64,000 bases of DNA, from the NCBI RefSeq assembly GCF_000307265.1, contig NZ_DF158901.1, positions 64,647 to 128,646 on the forward strand, given 5' to 3'. The stretch comes from Oscillibacter ruminantium GH1 (GTDB lineage: Bacteria; Bacillota; Clostridia; Oscillospirales; Oscillospiraceae). Of the stretch, positions 16,400 to 25,115 are shown piece by piece (positions within the stretch are counted from its first letter, which is position 1; the number at the start of each line of letters is the position of its first letter). A program made the position numbers and the translations under genes. Below the pieces are notes generated by a model, which saw only the letters and a list, made by a program, of their open reading frames with translations, searched no databases and was not told the origin of the DNA.

Positions 16400-17152
16400 A
16401 TGAGCGATCTGGTGACCCGGGGCGCGGTGCTGCGGGAGACGGAGACGAAAGAGGCAGATAAAATTCTTACCGTTCTCACGCCCGATCACGGGAAAATCCC
16501 AGTCATCGCCAAGGGAGCGCGGCGCAAGTCCTGCCGCTTTACAGCGGCCTGCCAGACACTGGCTTACAGTGAGATGACCCTGACCCACCGGGGAGAGTGG
16601 TACTATCTGAACGAGGGAACCACGCTGGCCCTGTTTGACGGACTGCGGACGAATTTTGAGACGCTGGCTCTTGGATTTTATTTTGCGGAACTGACGGAGG
16701 CTGTCTCCTCCCCGGAGATTCCCGCGCCGGAGCTTTTGAGTCACCTGCTTAACGGACTCTATGCGCTGGATGCCCTGAAAAAGCCGCGGGAACTGGCAAA
16801 GCTCGCCTTTGAATGGAAGTTACTATGCCTTTCGGGATACGAACCGCTGGCGGATGGATGCGCTTTGTGCGGCGAGGTGGAAATGAAAGACGCATTCCTG
16901 GACCCGGTGCAGGGCGTTTTGCGCTGCGCAGCCTGCAGCGGGCCGGGCCGGGGCGGGACTTTGCCGCTTTGCCCGGAAGCGGTAGCCGCCTTGCGGCATA
17001 TTGTCTATGGAGATCCCAAGCGGCTCTATGCCTTTGCCCTGACGGGCGAGGCACTGGAACAACTCTCCGCCGCGGCGGAGCGGTATGTGGCGGTTCAGTT
17101 GGAACGGGGCTTTCGGACGTTGGACTATTACAAAAGCCTGTCAAATTTGTGA
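16400..17152 (+). CDS. recO: DNA repair protein RecO
   Basis: 250 residues. The N-terminal OB fold begins with VTRGAVLRETETKEADKILTVL, the central part is helical, and a zinc-binding segment has CALC followed about 20 residues later by CAAC. RecO anneals single strands and, with RecR, loads RecA onto SSB-coated DNA. It is translated 14 bases after yqzL and followed 45 bases later by mutS2. Confidence 0.93.
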   Translation: MSDLVTRGAVLRETETKEADKILTVLTPDHGKIPVIAKGARRKSCRFTAACQTLAYSEMTLTHRGEWYYLNEGTTLALFDGLRTNFETLALGFYFAELTEAVSSPEIPAPELLSHLLNGLYALDALKKPRELAKLAFEWKLLCLSGYEPLADGCALCGEVEMKDAFLDPVQGVLRCAACSGPGRGGTLPLCPEAVAALRHIVYGDPKRLYAFALTGEALEQLSAAAERYVAVQLERGFRTLDYYKSLSNL

Positions 17153-17197
17153 TACATTTTGTACAATTGCGGATGTTTTATACGAAAAGGATAGATT

Positions 17198-19582
17198 ATG
17201 AGCGAATTATTTGAAAAATCCATGAGGACGCTGGAGTTGCCCCGGGTGCTGGCGATGCTGGCGGAGCAAGCGGTCAGCGACGAGGCAAAGCGCCGCGCTC
17301 TGGCGCTGACACCGGAGACGGAGCCGGAGGAGGTTCTGCGGCTTCTGGACCAGACTGACGCGGCCCGGGAGATGATCGGCCTGCGGGGCAGTCCGTCCTT
17401 TTCCGGCCTCAAACCGGTGCGGGAGTCTTTGGACCGGGCGGACCGGGGCGGCGGATTGAATACCCATGAGCTGCTGACCATCGCGGGCCTTTTGACTGCC
17501 GCCCGGCGGACACGGGAGTATTTTAACGGCGACGCCGGAGAGAAAACCGCCATCGACCACCTGTTTTTATCCCTTCATGGCAATCGTTTTCTAGAGGAGA
17601 AAATCAAGACCGTCATTTTGGACGAGGATACCATTTCGGACAACGCCAGCCCCGAGTTGAACGACATCCGCCGTAAGATGCGTGCGGCGCAGGCGAAAAG
17701 CCGTCAGGTTTTGCAGCGTATCATCTCATCCCCGTCTTACAGCAAGGTTTTGCAGGAGAGCATCATCACCCAGAGGGACGGGCGGTTTGTGGTGCCGGTG
17801 AAAGCAGAGCAGAAGGGCGCGCTTCCGGGACTGGTCCATGATGTGTCCTCCACCGGAGCGACCCTGTTTGTGGAACCGATGGGTGTGGTGCAGGCCAACA
17901 ACGAGTACATCGAACTGGAGGCCAAGGAGAAAAAGGAGATCGAGCGGATTCTCGCGGAGTTGTCCGCCGACGCGGCGAACCACCGGGAGGACATCCAGTG
18001 GGACTACGATGCGCTGGTGCACTTGGATTTGATTTTCGCCAAGGGGCAGCTTTCCTATAAGTTGGACGGCATCCGGCCAGAGGTTCGTCGGGACGGGGCC
18101 GTGGTCCTGCGAAAGGCCCGCCACCCGCTGCTGGACCGGGCAAAAGCGGTTCCCATCGACCTTGAGCTGGGGGACAGCTTTGACACGCTGGTTATCACCG
18201 GCCCCAACACGGGAGGTAAGACCGTGAGCCTCAAGACGCTGGGCCTTTTAACCTTGATGTCCCAGTGCGGACTTCACATCCCCGCAGCGTCCGGCAGCCA
18301 GATTTCCGTATACGAGCGGGTGCTGGCGGACATTGGAGATGAGCAGAGTATTGAGCAGAGCCTCTCCACGTTTTCCTCCCACATGACCAGCATCGTCCGG
18401 ATTCTGGAGGAGACGGACCGGCGGACGATGGTGCTGTTCGACGAGTTGGGCGCAGGAACGGACCCGGTGGAGGGCGCGGCATTGGCCATCGCCATTATCC
18501 AGCGGGTGCGGGCGACCGGGGCGAAGATTGCTGCCACCACTCACTACGCGGAGCTGAAGACCTTCGCCATGACAACTGCCGGGGTGGAAAATGCCTCCTG
18601 CGAGTTTGATGTGGAGAGCCTGAAGCCCACCTATCGGCTTTTGATCGGAATTCCCGGCAAGTCCAACGCCTTTGCCATCTCCAAGCGTCTGGGTTTGCCC
18701 GACGATGTGGTGGAGGATGCCAAGGCCCAGATGGCCGGGGACAGCGTCCGGTTTGAGGATGTGCTCACCCAGCTGGAGCAGAAGCGGCAGGCGCTTGAAA
18801 AAAAGCAGCTGGAGGCGGATCGCCTTTTCCAGCAGCGGGAAGAGGACGCCCGCAAGGCGCGGGAGTTCCGCACCCAGATGGAGCGGGCCCGCGACAATGC
18901 CCGCAGCCGGGGCGAGGCAGACGCCCGCCGCATCCTGCGGGACGCGAAAAACGCCGCCGACGCAACCATGAACGAATTGGCCGAGCTGCGCAAGCAGCAG
19001 GCCCGGGCGGATGCCGCCCAGAATCTCAACGAGGCACAGGCCGCCATTCGGCGGGGACTGAACGAGGCGGAAGAAAAGCTCCGCAGCCGGGAATTCGACC
19101 CGGAGCCGATCCCCAAGCCCAGCCGCCCCATTCAAAAGGGAGATCAGGTGGAGATTCCCGGCGTGAAAACTTGGGCGGAGGTGCTTTCCGTTGGAAAGGA
19201 CGGTACGCTCCAGCTGCAGGCGGGCCGGATGAAAATGACCGTGAAGGCGGGTGAGGTGCGGCTGATCGAGGAGCCGAAACAGCAAAAAAAGCCTGCCGTG
19301 TCCATTCAGTCCCGAGCGGCGCAGCTGCTGCGCACCGCCGCCTCCAGCGAACTGGACATCCGGGGAATGGAGACGATCGAGGCGGAGGGCGTGGTGGAAA
19401 ATTTCCTCTCCGCCGCCGTGATGGGCCGGTTGGAAACCGTCACCATTATCCACGGAAAGGGAACCGGCGCTCTGCGAAAAGCCGTCCACGCGCTGCTGCG
19501 GCGGAACAAGGCGGTGAAGTCCTTCCGATTGGGTGTCTATGGCGAGGGCGAGGACGGCGTAACGGTTGTGACCATGAAATGA
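17198..19582 (+). CDS. mutS2: Endonuclease MutS2 (ribosome-collision / recombination factor)
   Basis: 794 residues, typical length. MutS core and ATPase: Walker A TGPNTGGKT near residues 334-342 and the Walker B region TMVLFDELGAGTDPVEG. A long Arg/Gln/Glu-rich coiled coil follows (about 510-640), then the Smr nuclease domain at the end (LDIRGMETIEAEG and IIHGKGTGALR). MutS2 lacks the mismatch-recognition domain. It resolves branched DNA and, in Bacillus, acts on collided ribosomes. Downstream of recO in the same operon. Confidence 0.95.
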   Translation: MSELFEKSMRTLELPRVLAMLAEQAVSDEAKRRALALTPETEPEEVLRLLDQTDAAREMIGLRGSPSFSGLKPVRESLDRADRGGGLNTHELLTIAGLLTAARRTREYFNGDAGEKTAIDHLFLSLHGNRFLEEKIKTVILDEDTISDNASPELNDIRRKMRAAQAKSRQVLQRIISSPSYSKVLQESIITQRDGRFVVPVKAEQKGALPGLVHDVSSTGATLFVEPMGVVQANNEYIELEAKEKKEIERILAELSADAANHREDIQWDYDALVHLDLIFAKGQLSYKLDGIRPEVRRDGAVVLRKARHPLLDRAKAVPIDLELGDSFDTLVITGPNTGGKTVSLKTLGLLTLMSQCGLHIPAASGSQISVYERVLADIGDEQSIEQSLSTFSSHMTSIVRILEETDRRTMVLFDELGAGTDPVEGAALAIAIIQRVRATGAKIAATTHYAELKTFAMTTAGVENASCEFDVESLKPTYRLLIGIPGKSNAFAISKRLGLPDDVVEDAKAQMAGDSVRFEDVLTQLEQKRQALEKKQLEADRLFQQREEDARKAREFRTQMERARDNARSRGEADARRILRDAKNAADATMNELAELRKQQARADAAQNLNEAQAAIRRGLNEAEEKLRSREFDPEPIPKPSRPIQKGDQVEIPGVKTWAEVLSVGKDGTLQLQAGRMKMTVKAGEVRLIEEPKQQKKPAVSIQSRAAQLLRTAASSELDIRGMETIEAEGVVENFLSAAVMGRLETVTIIHGKGTGALRKAVHALLRRNKAVKSFRLGVYGEGEDGVTVVTMK

Positions 19583-19607
19583 GTCCCGCCCACGATAGGT
19601 TGACCTA

Positions 19608-19636
19608 TTGAAATTTGCTGGCAAATTTGATATAAT
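19608..19636 (+). promoter_or_regulatory. Promoter of udp with an 18-bp palindromic operator in the spacer
   Basis: TTGAAA (19608-19613), 17-base spacer, TATAAT (19631-19636). The spacer is almost entirely filled by the palindrome AAATTTGC-TG-GCAAATTT (19611-19628), an ideal repressor position. Confidence 0.8.
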
Positions 19637-19684
19637 AAAATCTTCCATTATCCGAAATGGGAAATCTGATTTGAGGTGATCGGT

Positions 19685-20455
19685 ATGCATGATTTGCCGA
19701 AACAGTATCATATCCAGTGTGCCCCCGGAGACGTGGGCCGCTACTGCATCCTGCCCGGGGACCCGGGCCGCGTTCCCGCCATTGCCGCGCTGTTTGACAA
19801 CGCGGAAAAGGTGGCTCAAAACCGGGAGTACACCACCTATACCGGCACGCTCTTGGGCGAGAAGGTGTCCGTCTGCTCCACGGGGATCGGCGGGCCTTCC
19901 GCCGCTATCGCCATGGAGGAGCTGACAAAGTGCGGTGCGGATACCTTCATCCGCACCGGTACCTGCGGCGGGATTGCGCTGGACGTGAAGTCCGGCGACA
20001 TCGTGGTGGCCACGGGGGCCGTCCGGTTTGAACATACCAGCATGGAATACGCGCCCATTGAGTTCCCCGCCGTGGCGGATTTCGGAATCACCGGCTGCCT
20101 TGCGCAGGCCACGAAGAATTTGGGCTATCCCCTCCATACCGGCGTTGTCCAGTGCAAGGACAGCTTTTACGGACAGCACAGCCCGGACAAATCCCCGGTT
20201 TACTATGAGCTTCAGCAGAAGTGGGAGAGCTGGAAGCGTTTGGGCGTGAAAGCCAGCGAGATGGAGTCCGCGGCCATCTTTGTGGTGGCGGCGGCGCTGG
20301 GCGTGCGGTGTGGCTCCTGCTTCCATGTGGTGTGGAATCAGGAGCGGGAGAAGGCGGGCATGGATCAGACGATGAGCGAAGATACCACCGCCTCCGTCAA
20401 GGTGGCCGTGGAGGCGCTGAAGCTGCTGATTCAGTCCGACCGCGCTGAAAAATAA
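19685..20455 (+). CDS. udp: Uridine phosphorylase
   Basis: 256 residues from ATG at 19685; an upstream GTG at 19676 lies inside the GAGGTGAT ribosome site and is rejected. Nucleoside phosphorylase I family: phosphate-binding LPGDPGR (near 23), RTGTCGGI, and the nucleoside-site [10 protein letters not shown]. It splits uridine to uracil and ribose-1-phosphate. It is alone behind a promoter with a palindromic operator, with mscS 12 bases downstream. Confidence 0.92.
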   Translation: MHDLPKQYHIQCAPGDVGRYCILPGDPGRVPAIAALFDNAEKVAQNREYTTYTGTLLGEKVSVCSTGIGGPSAAIAMEELTKCGADTFIRTGTCGGIALDVKSGDIVVATGAVRFEHTSMEYAPIEFPAVADFGITGCLAQATKNLGYPLHTGVVQCKDSFYGQHSPDKSPVYYELQQKWESWKRLGVKASEMESAAIFVVAAALGVRCGSCFHVVWNQEREKAGMDQTMSEDTTASVKVAVEALKLLIQSDRAEK

Positions 20456-20467
20456 CGGACGCGGGCT

Positions 20468-21334
20468 ATGAAGGAATTTGAGGCTTTCTTGCAAACCTCC
20501 ATCCCTGGAATGAAGCTGACCATCAGCGAGCTGTTTTCTGCGGTCGTCACGTTGCTGGTGTGTCTGCTGGTGATTCGGGTGGTGATGAAGCTGCTGCGCA
20601 GCCTGATCCGACGAACAAAGCTGGACGACCGGGTGCAGAAATATCTGCTGATGGCGCTGCGGCTGGTGCTGTATGCCATTGCGGTCATTATTGTCTTGGG
20701 CGCACTGAATGTAGACGCCACCTCGCTGGTGGCGCTTTTAAGCGTTGCATCTCTGGGCATTACGTTGGCGGCGGAGGATATTTTGGGCAATGTGGCCGGC
20801 GGGTTGGTGCTGCTCAGTTCCCGCCCCTTTGTGATTGGGGATTTTATCGAGGCTGACGGCGTTTCCGGCACAGTGGAGGAAATCACCCTGAACCGCACGA
20901 AACTGATTACCCCGGAGGGGCTGACCGTGTTGGTTCCCAACAAGGCGCTGTCTTCCAGCAAGCTGACGAATTATACGGCCCTTGGCCGCCGCCGGGTCTG
21001 CCGAAAGGTCACCGCGTCCTATGACGCGCCCACGCAAGCGGTGAAAGCCGCTTGCCTCCTGGCGCTGGAGCGGACGGGAGATCAGCTGACGGACCCCGCA
21101 CCCTCGGTCTACCTGACGGACTATCAGTCCAGCGCCATCGAGTACAGCGTATACTGCTGGTGTACGCCGGAGCATTACTGGGGCGTGTATCTCAGCCTTG
21201 GGGAAAATCTGCGGGACGCATTCGCGGAAAAGGGCGTGGAGATGACCTATAACCACCTGAACGTTCACATTCTGGGCGAGAGAGAATCTGGTTTCGCAAG
21301 AAAAACCGGAACAGCGGGTCTGGAAGAAAAATAA
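20468..21334 (+). CDS. mscS: Small-conductance mechanosensitive channel (MscS family)
   Basis: 288 residues. Three membrane helices (about 15-40, 55-80, 85-110); the pore helix is Gly/Ala-rich (VASLGITLAAEDILGNVAGG), followed by the beta domain (RPFVIGDFIEADGVSGTVEEI) and the C-terminal alpha-beta region. It opens under membrane tension to release solutes. It starts 12 bases after udp, so readthrough from that promoter is likely. Terminator at 21348-21382. Confidence 0.93.
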   Translation: MKEFEAFLQTSIPGMKLTISELFSAVVTLLVCLLVIRVVMKLLRSLIRRTKLDDRVQKYLLMALRLVLYAIAVIIVLGALNVDATSLVALLSVASLGITLAAEDILGNVAGGLVLLSSRPFVIGDFIEADGVSGTVEEITLNRTKLITPEGLTVLVPNKALSSSKLTNYTALGRRRVCRKVTASYDAPTQAVKAACLLALERTGDQLTDPAPSVYLTDYQSSAIEYSVYCWCTPEHYWGVYLSLGENLRDAFAEKGVEMTYNHLNVHILGERESGFARKTGTAGLEEK

Positions 21335-21347
21335 GCAAATCTTTTGA

Positions 21348-21382
21348 AAGAGAGGGCCTGCCATTGGCAGGCCCTCTCTTTT
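21348..21382 (+). terminator. Terminator after mscS
   Basis: 15 bp perfect stem (AAGAGAGGGCCTGCC, loop ATT, complement) followed by TT. The A/T flanks on both sides suggest it can work in both directions. Confidence 0.88.
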
Positions 21383-21441
21383 CATCTGCATTTGACACTC
21401 GCTCCGAAAGAAGCATGTCGGAGTTTCTATGGATAAACAAG

Positions 21442-21474
21442 CGAAGGGCGGCCCCATTTCGAGGCCGCCCTTCG
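21442..21474 (-). terminator. Terminator after mreB
   Basis: 12 bp perfect stem CGAAGGGCGGCC with an eight-base loop, 13 bases downstream of the mreB stop on the minus strand, then CTTGTTT. Confidence 0.85.
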
Positions 21475-21487
21475 TGATTTTCTGCGT

Positions 21488-22507
21488 TTAATTCATCTGC
21501 CGCCGACGGCTCAGATTCTGCGTGCCGTCCTGCATGCTGTTGAGTGCATCCAAGCTCTTTCCGGTGCCCAGAGCCACGCAGGAGATCGCATCCTCTGCCA
21601 CCACCGTGTGGATGCCTGTCCGCGCCGCCACCAGCTTGTCAAAGCCGGAAACCAAGCTGCCGCCGCCGGTCATGACAATGCCGTTGGTGGAAATATCCGC
21701 CACCAGCTCGGGAGGCGTCCGCTCCAAAACGGAGTGGATGGCCTCCATAATGCGCTCTACCGGCTCCTCAAAAGCGTCCATCATCTCCGTGGAACTGACG
21801 GTGATGACCTTGGGAAGACCCGTCAACAGACACCGGCCCTTTACGTCCAGCGTTTCCTCCTCGTCCTTGGGGAACACGCAGCCCAGCTTAATTTTCATCT
21901 CTTCGGCGGTCCGCTCACCCACCAGCAGATTGTGCTTGCGGCGCATATACTTCACGACCGCCTCATTCAGCTGGTCGCCTGCGACCTTGATGGATGCGGA
22001 TTCCACCACGCCGCTCAGGGAAATCACCGCGATGTCGGCGGTGCCGCCGCCGATATCCACCACCATGTGTCCGTCGGGCTTGGCGATGTCAATGCCCGCG
22101 CCGATGGCCGCAGCCACAGGCTCCTCAATCAGGTATACTTTTCGCGCACCCGCCTGAATGCCCGCGTCGATCACGGCGCGCTCTTCCACCTCGGTGATAC
22201 CGGAGGGGATGCAGATGATGACCCGGGGCTTGAAGAAGGAGAAGCCCGCCACTTTCCGAATAAACTCGCGGAGCATCCGCTCCGTCATGTCATAGTCGGA
22301 AATAACGCCTTCACGCAGGGGACGGATCGCGATGATGTTGCCGGGGGTACGGCCCAGCATGGCCTGCGCATCCGCGCCAACCTGAAGCAGCTTGCCGGTG
22401 TTTTTGTCCAGCGCGACCACGCTGGGCTCGTTCAGAACAATTCCCTTGCCTTTGACGTATACCAAAACGGAAGCGGTACCAAGATCGATACCGATATCTT
22501 TTGCCAT
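21488..22507 (-). CDS. mreB: Rod shape-determining actin-like protein MreB/Mbl
   Basis: 339 residues from the ATG at 22507 (MAKDIGIDLGTASVLVYVKG), eight bases after GGAGG; two upstream in-frame starts are less well placed. Actin-fold motifs: phosphate 1 DIGIDLGTAS, phosphate 2 VVDIGGGTADIAVI, and adenosine GIVMTGGGSLVSG. It forms membrane-bound filaments guiding lateral wall synthesis. It is monocistronic with no mreCD nearby, so it may be the Mbl-type paralog. Consensus promoter at 22606-22634. Confidence 0.94.
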   Translation of the reverse strand: MAKDIGIDLGTASVLVYVKGKGIVLNEPSVVALDKNTGKLLQVGADAQAMLGRTPGNIIAIRPLREGVISDYDMTERMLREFIRKVAGFSFFKPRVIICIPSGITEVEERAVIDAGIQAGARKVYLIEEPVAAAIGAGIDIAKPDGHMVVDIGGGTADIAVISLSGVVESASIKVAGDQLNEAVVKYMRRKHNLLVGERTAEEMKIKLGCVFPKDEEETLDVKGRCLLTGLPKVITVSSTEMMDAFEEPVERIMEAIHSVLERTPPELVADISTNGIVMTGGGSLVSGFDKLVAARTGIHTVVAEDAISCVALGTGKSLDALNSMQDGTQNLSRRRQMN

Positions 22508-22605
22508 GGACATAGCCTCCACCTCATGCTCTTTCTACTGTATTTTCTGCCGAATTCTTCAAAATTATGAGAAGCGGCTTTTACCGCATACAATCATACG
22601 GATAT

Positions 22606-22634
22606 ATTATACCGACGGCCCTATGGGATTGCAA
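22606..22634 (-). promoter_or_regulatory. Promoter of mreB
   Basis: Minus strand TTGCAA (22629-22634), 17-base spacer, TATAAT (22606-22611), giving a leader of about 90 bases. It overlaps the sequence just downstream of comF, which is read in the same direction. Confidence 0.75.
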
Positions 22635-22660
22635 GTACATTCTGTTAAAATGAAAAATTT

Positions 22661-23365
22661 TCAACATTCTTCTCCGTTAATCCGAGGACGTGTTTTGCCG
22701 GATGACACGTCTCGTTTTGCGCATGTCAGCGCCACCGCCGCGCAGACCACCTGCTCCGCTGCGCCGCCTTTCAGTGTGCGGATGCATTCCGTCAGGGTGG
22801 AGCCGGTGGTACAGATGTCGTCGATCAACAGAACGCGCCGCCCCGCCACATCCGCGCCGGGTGCGAGGGCGTATACACCCAGAACATTGGCCCGCCGCGC
22901 ATCGGCGTCTGCAAGCTCCGACTGGGCCGGGGTGTTTACTTTTTTCACCAGCAGTTTTTCCGGCGCGGTTCCCCACAGGCGGCATGCGGACTGCGCCAGC
23001 AGCCGCGCTTGATCGAAACCCCGCTCCTTCAAGCGTTTCGGCCCCACCGGAACCCAAGTCACCACATCAAACTCTCCGGCAAACCGCTCTGCGGCGCACC
23101 GGCAGACTAGTTCTCCCAGCGGACGGGCCAGATGGGTCCCGCCTTGAAATTTCAGGCGCAGCAAAGCGGTCCGCACCGCACCCTCATAAAGGAGGGGCGC
23201 AGCGCAGCAAAGTCCGTCCGGTCCGGTGCGGAGCCCGGCATCCCCCTCGGCCCATGGCAGGGAGCGTTCACAGGCGGGGCAGATGCCTGCCCCATCCGCG
23301 ACCCGGCCGCAGAAGGGACATTTTTGAGGGAAGAGCAGGTCTAAAATCGCATGAAAGCCGTTCAT
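22661..23365 (-). CDS. comF: ComF-family amidophosphoribosyltransferase-like protein
   Basis: 234 residues. The N-terminal zinc ribbon has CPFC and CPAC; the C-terminal PRPP-binding loop VLLIDDICTTGSTL lies near residues 180-193. ComF proteins are needed for DNA uptake during transformation in Bacillus, working with ComFA and PriA; no comFA is adjacent here. The start overlaps the stop of the upstream XRE gene by four bases (ATGA), so both are translated together. Confidence 0.9.
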   Translation of the reverse strand: MNGFHAILDLLFPQKCPFCGRVADGAGICPACERSLPWAEGDAGLRTGPDGLCCAAPLLYEGAVRTALLRLKFQGGTHLARPLGELVCRCAAERFAGEFDVVTWVPVGPKRLKERGFDQARLLAQSACRLWGTAPEKLLVKKVNTPAQSELADADARRANVLGVYALAPGADVAGRRVLLIDDICTTGSTLTECIRTLKGGAAEQVVCAAVALTCAKRDVSSGKTRPRINGEEC

Positions 23366-23610
23366 TTTTCTCTCTGCCTCCGGGGATAGGGCGTCATTTC
23401 GCTGGTCAGGCCGACCAGATAGTCCACGCTGACGCCATAATATTCCGCGAGACGGACAACCACGTCCAGCGGATAATTCAACACACCGATCTCGTATTGA
23501 GAATACGTATTTTGCTTCACATGCAGCACTTCCGCAACCGCCTCCTGCGTCAGTCCCCGGTCGATTCGAAGGCTGCGAATGCGCTCGTATTTCAAAATTT
23601 CATTCCGCAT
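23362..23610 (-). CDS. XRE-family HTH transcriptional regulator
   Basis: 82 residues: a Cro/CI-type helix-turn-helix from about residue 10 to 65 (IRSLRIDRGLTQEAVAEVLHV, then TYSQYEIG). There is no effector domain. Similar small XRE proteins often sit upstream of comF or wall genes in this family. Its leader contains TATCACCTGATA (plus-strand 23625-23636 region) and ATCTG-AAATA-CAGAT palindromes that could be its own operators. Confidence 0.85.
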   Translation of the reverse strand: MRNEILKYERIRSLRIDRGLTQEAVAEVLHVKQNTYSQYEIGVLNYPLDVVVRLAEYYGVSVDYLVGLTSEMTPYPRRQREK

Positions 23611-23721
23611 TTTTTATCACCTGATAAAAGTATATGTATCTTAAAACAAGATATTTTTATTTATCTGAAATACAGATATTCTGTATAATGATTATGAAAA
23701 AAGACCGTGCGGATAAGCGAT

Positions 23722-23766
23722 CTCCCATGAGCATACAAAAAGCATGGGAGCCGCGCAAGGCGCGGC
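23722..23766 (-). terminator. Tandem hairpins after ylbJ, probable terminator
   Basis: GCCGCGC/GCGCGGC (23750-23766) and CTCCCATG/CATGGGAG (23722-23750) share a border. On the minus strand the first stem is followed by CTTTTTG, which forms the loop of the second. They lie just after the ylbJ stop. Confidence 0.55.
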
Positions 23767-23787
23767 CCCCATGACGAAGCATGATTT

Positions 23788-24696
23788 TTACCCCATAACA
23801 TATCCAACCACAAGCAAAGCAAGCCCGCCCGACAGCCCGGACTGGACAGCTTTGCCCAACAGGCAGTTTCGGGTGGAAAGGCCGCTGTCTGCCAGCACCG
23901 CCAAGGTTTGGAACAGCACCGACACTCCGCCCCAGCCCGCCAGCACCGACGCCAGTACAAATCCGGCAGAGCTGTTAGGAACCAGCGGAATGACGGAGAA
24001 CAGCTCCAAGAAACCCACCGCCGCCGCGCCCACAAAGCCGGTCAGGTTCCGCAAAGGCTGGGCCAGCACATAGAATACGGTGACAAAGGCGCAGATGTTC
24101 AACATGGACGACAGCGCCCCCCGCACCGCGCTCACAAACGCCGTGGTCAGCGGCACGGCGCGGGAGACAAACCGCTGCCGTGGCTTCGCGCGCACCGTGG
24201 CCCCTCCTCGGAACAAGATTCCCGTCAAAAGGGCGGACAGCACATGGATCAGCCACAGCCAGACCCCCACCCGGACACTGTGGAACACGCCCGCGCCCAG
24301 AACGCTGATGAGAAAGGCGGGGTTTGCCGTGTTGCAAAATGCCAGCAGCCGCTCCGCCTCTGCCTCGCTGACCAGGTTTTCCCGATACAGTTCCGCTGCC
24401 GTCCGCGCGCCGATGGGATAGCCGCCCACAAGGCCCAGAATCAGCGCCGTGGCTCCCGCGCCGTCCACCCGGAACAGCGGCCACATCAAAAATTCCAGCC
24501 GGGGGGCCAGTACCTCCCCCACGCCAAGCGACACCAGCAGAGAGCTGGCGGTGAGGAAAAGAAACTGGGAGGGAATGACCGTTTCCCCGCACAGAGTCAG
24601 CGCCTCGCTCACGTTTTGGCGCACACCCTCCGCGTTTGCCAGCAGCGCCGCCAGCCCGAGCGCCGCCAGCAGGCACAAAACCGTTTTCCTTTTCAC
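23788..24696 (-). CDS. ylbJ: Sporulation integral membrane protein YlbJ / SpoVV-like
   Basis: 302 residues with about eight membrane helices and the nucleoside-recognition (Gate) fold. The motif GLVGGYPIGARTAAELY followed by CNTANPAFLISVLG is characteristic of YlbJ. In Bacillus, SpoVV/YlbJ sits in the outer forespore membrane and moves dipicolinic acid into the spore, so the organism probably makes or descends from spore formers. It is divergent from yqfC-yqfD, another mother-cell sporulation pair. Confidence 0.85.
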   Translation of the reverse strand: MKRKTVLCLLAALGLAALLANAEGVRQNVSEALTLCGETVIPSQFLFLTASSLLVSLGVGEVLAPRLEFLMWPLFRVDGAGATALILGLVGGYPIGARTAAELYRENLVSEAEAERLLAFCNTANPAFLISVLGAGVFHSVRVGVWLWLIHVLSALLTGILFRGGATVRAKPRQRFVSRAVPLTTAFVSAVRGALSSMLNICAFVTVFYVLAQPLRNLTGFVGAAAVGFLELFSVIPLVPNSSAGFVLASVLAGWGGVSVLFQTLAVLADSGLSTRNCLLGKAVQSGLSGGLALLVVGYVMG

Positions 24697-24821
24697 CTCA
24701 CCGCCCCCTCGGGATACCCTATGCGCCGGTGGGGATGGTCATGCCTGCAGGCGCAGTGAAAAAGCGGCGCTCACAGGCAAGTTTTCCCACCTGTCTTCAT
24801 ACAGTTGAGCGAGGTGAGACG

Positions 24822-25115
24822 ATGGAAAAACGCAAGCGGCGGGACACGCCGCTGACAGAGCTGGCGGAGCTGTTCGACCTCCCCGGCGACGTGGTGGCGG
24901 GATTGTGCCATATGGAAATGATCGGCGACCGGCGGCTGTTTTTGGAACACCACAGCGGAATTTTATCATACAGCGATCAGCAGATCGACGTGAACACGCC
25001 CTGCGGAATTCTGCGGGTCCGGGGACGCAAGCTGACGCTGGAGGCTATGACGGGAGAAGAACTGCGGATCGGCGGGATCGTGGATGCGGTGGAGTGGGTG
25101 AGGACAGATGCTTGA
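24822..25115 (+). CDS. yqfC: Sporulation protein YqfC
   Basis: 97 residues from the ATG at 24822, after GAGGTGAG; longer in-frame extensions upstream lack any ribosome site. YabP/YqfC family: the fold is recognised by LPGDVVAGLCHMEMIGDRRLFLE and GILSYSDQQIDVNTPCG. It is made in the mother cell early in sporulation; exact role unknown. The stop overlaps the start of yqfD by eight bases. Confidence 0.9.
   Translation: MEKRKRRDTPLTELAELFDLPGDVVAGLCHMEMIGDRRLFLEHHSGILSYSDQQIDVNTPCGILRVRGRKLTLEAMTGEELRIGGIVDAVEWVRTDA

Noticed and set aside
18248..20494. 748-codon open frame on the minus strand opposite mutS2 and udp
   Set aside because: It is an antisense shadow of two well-identified genes in GC-rich DNA; its translation has no family resemblance, no ribosome site and runs across two gene boundaries.
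24798..24805. CATACAGT resembling a sigma-E -10 box before yqfC
   Set aside because: It would place the transcription start on top of the ribosome site, and no matching -35 is evident, so I did not list it as a promoter.
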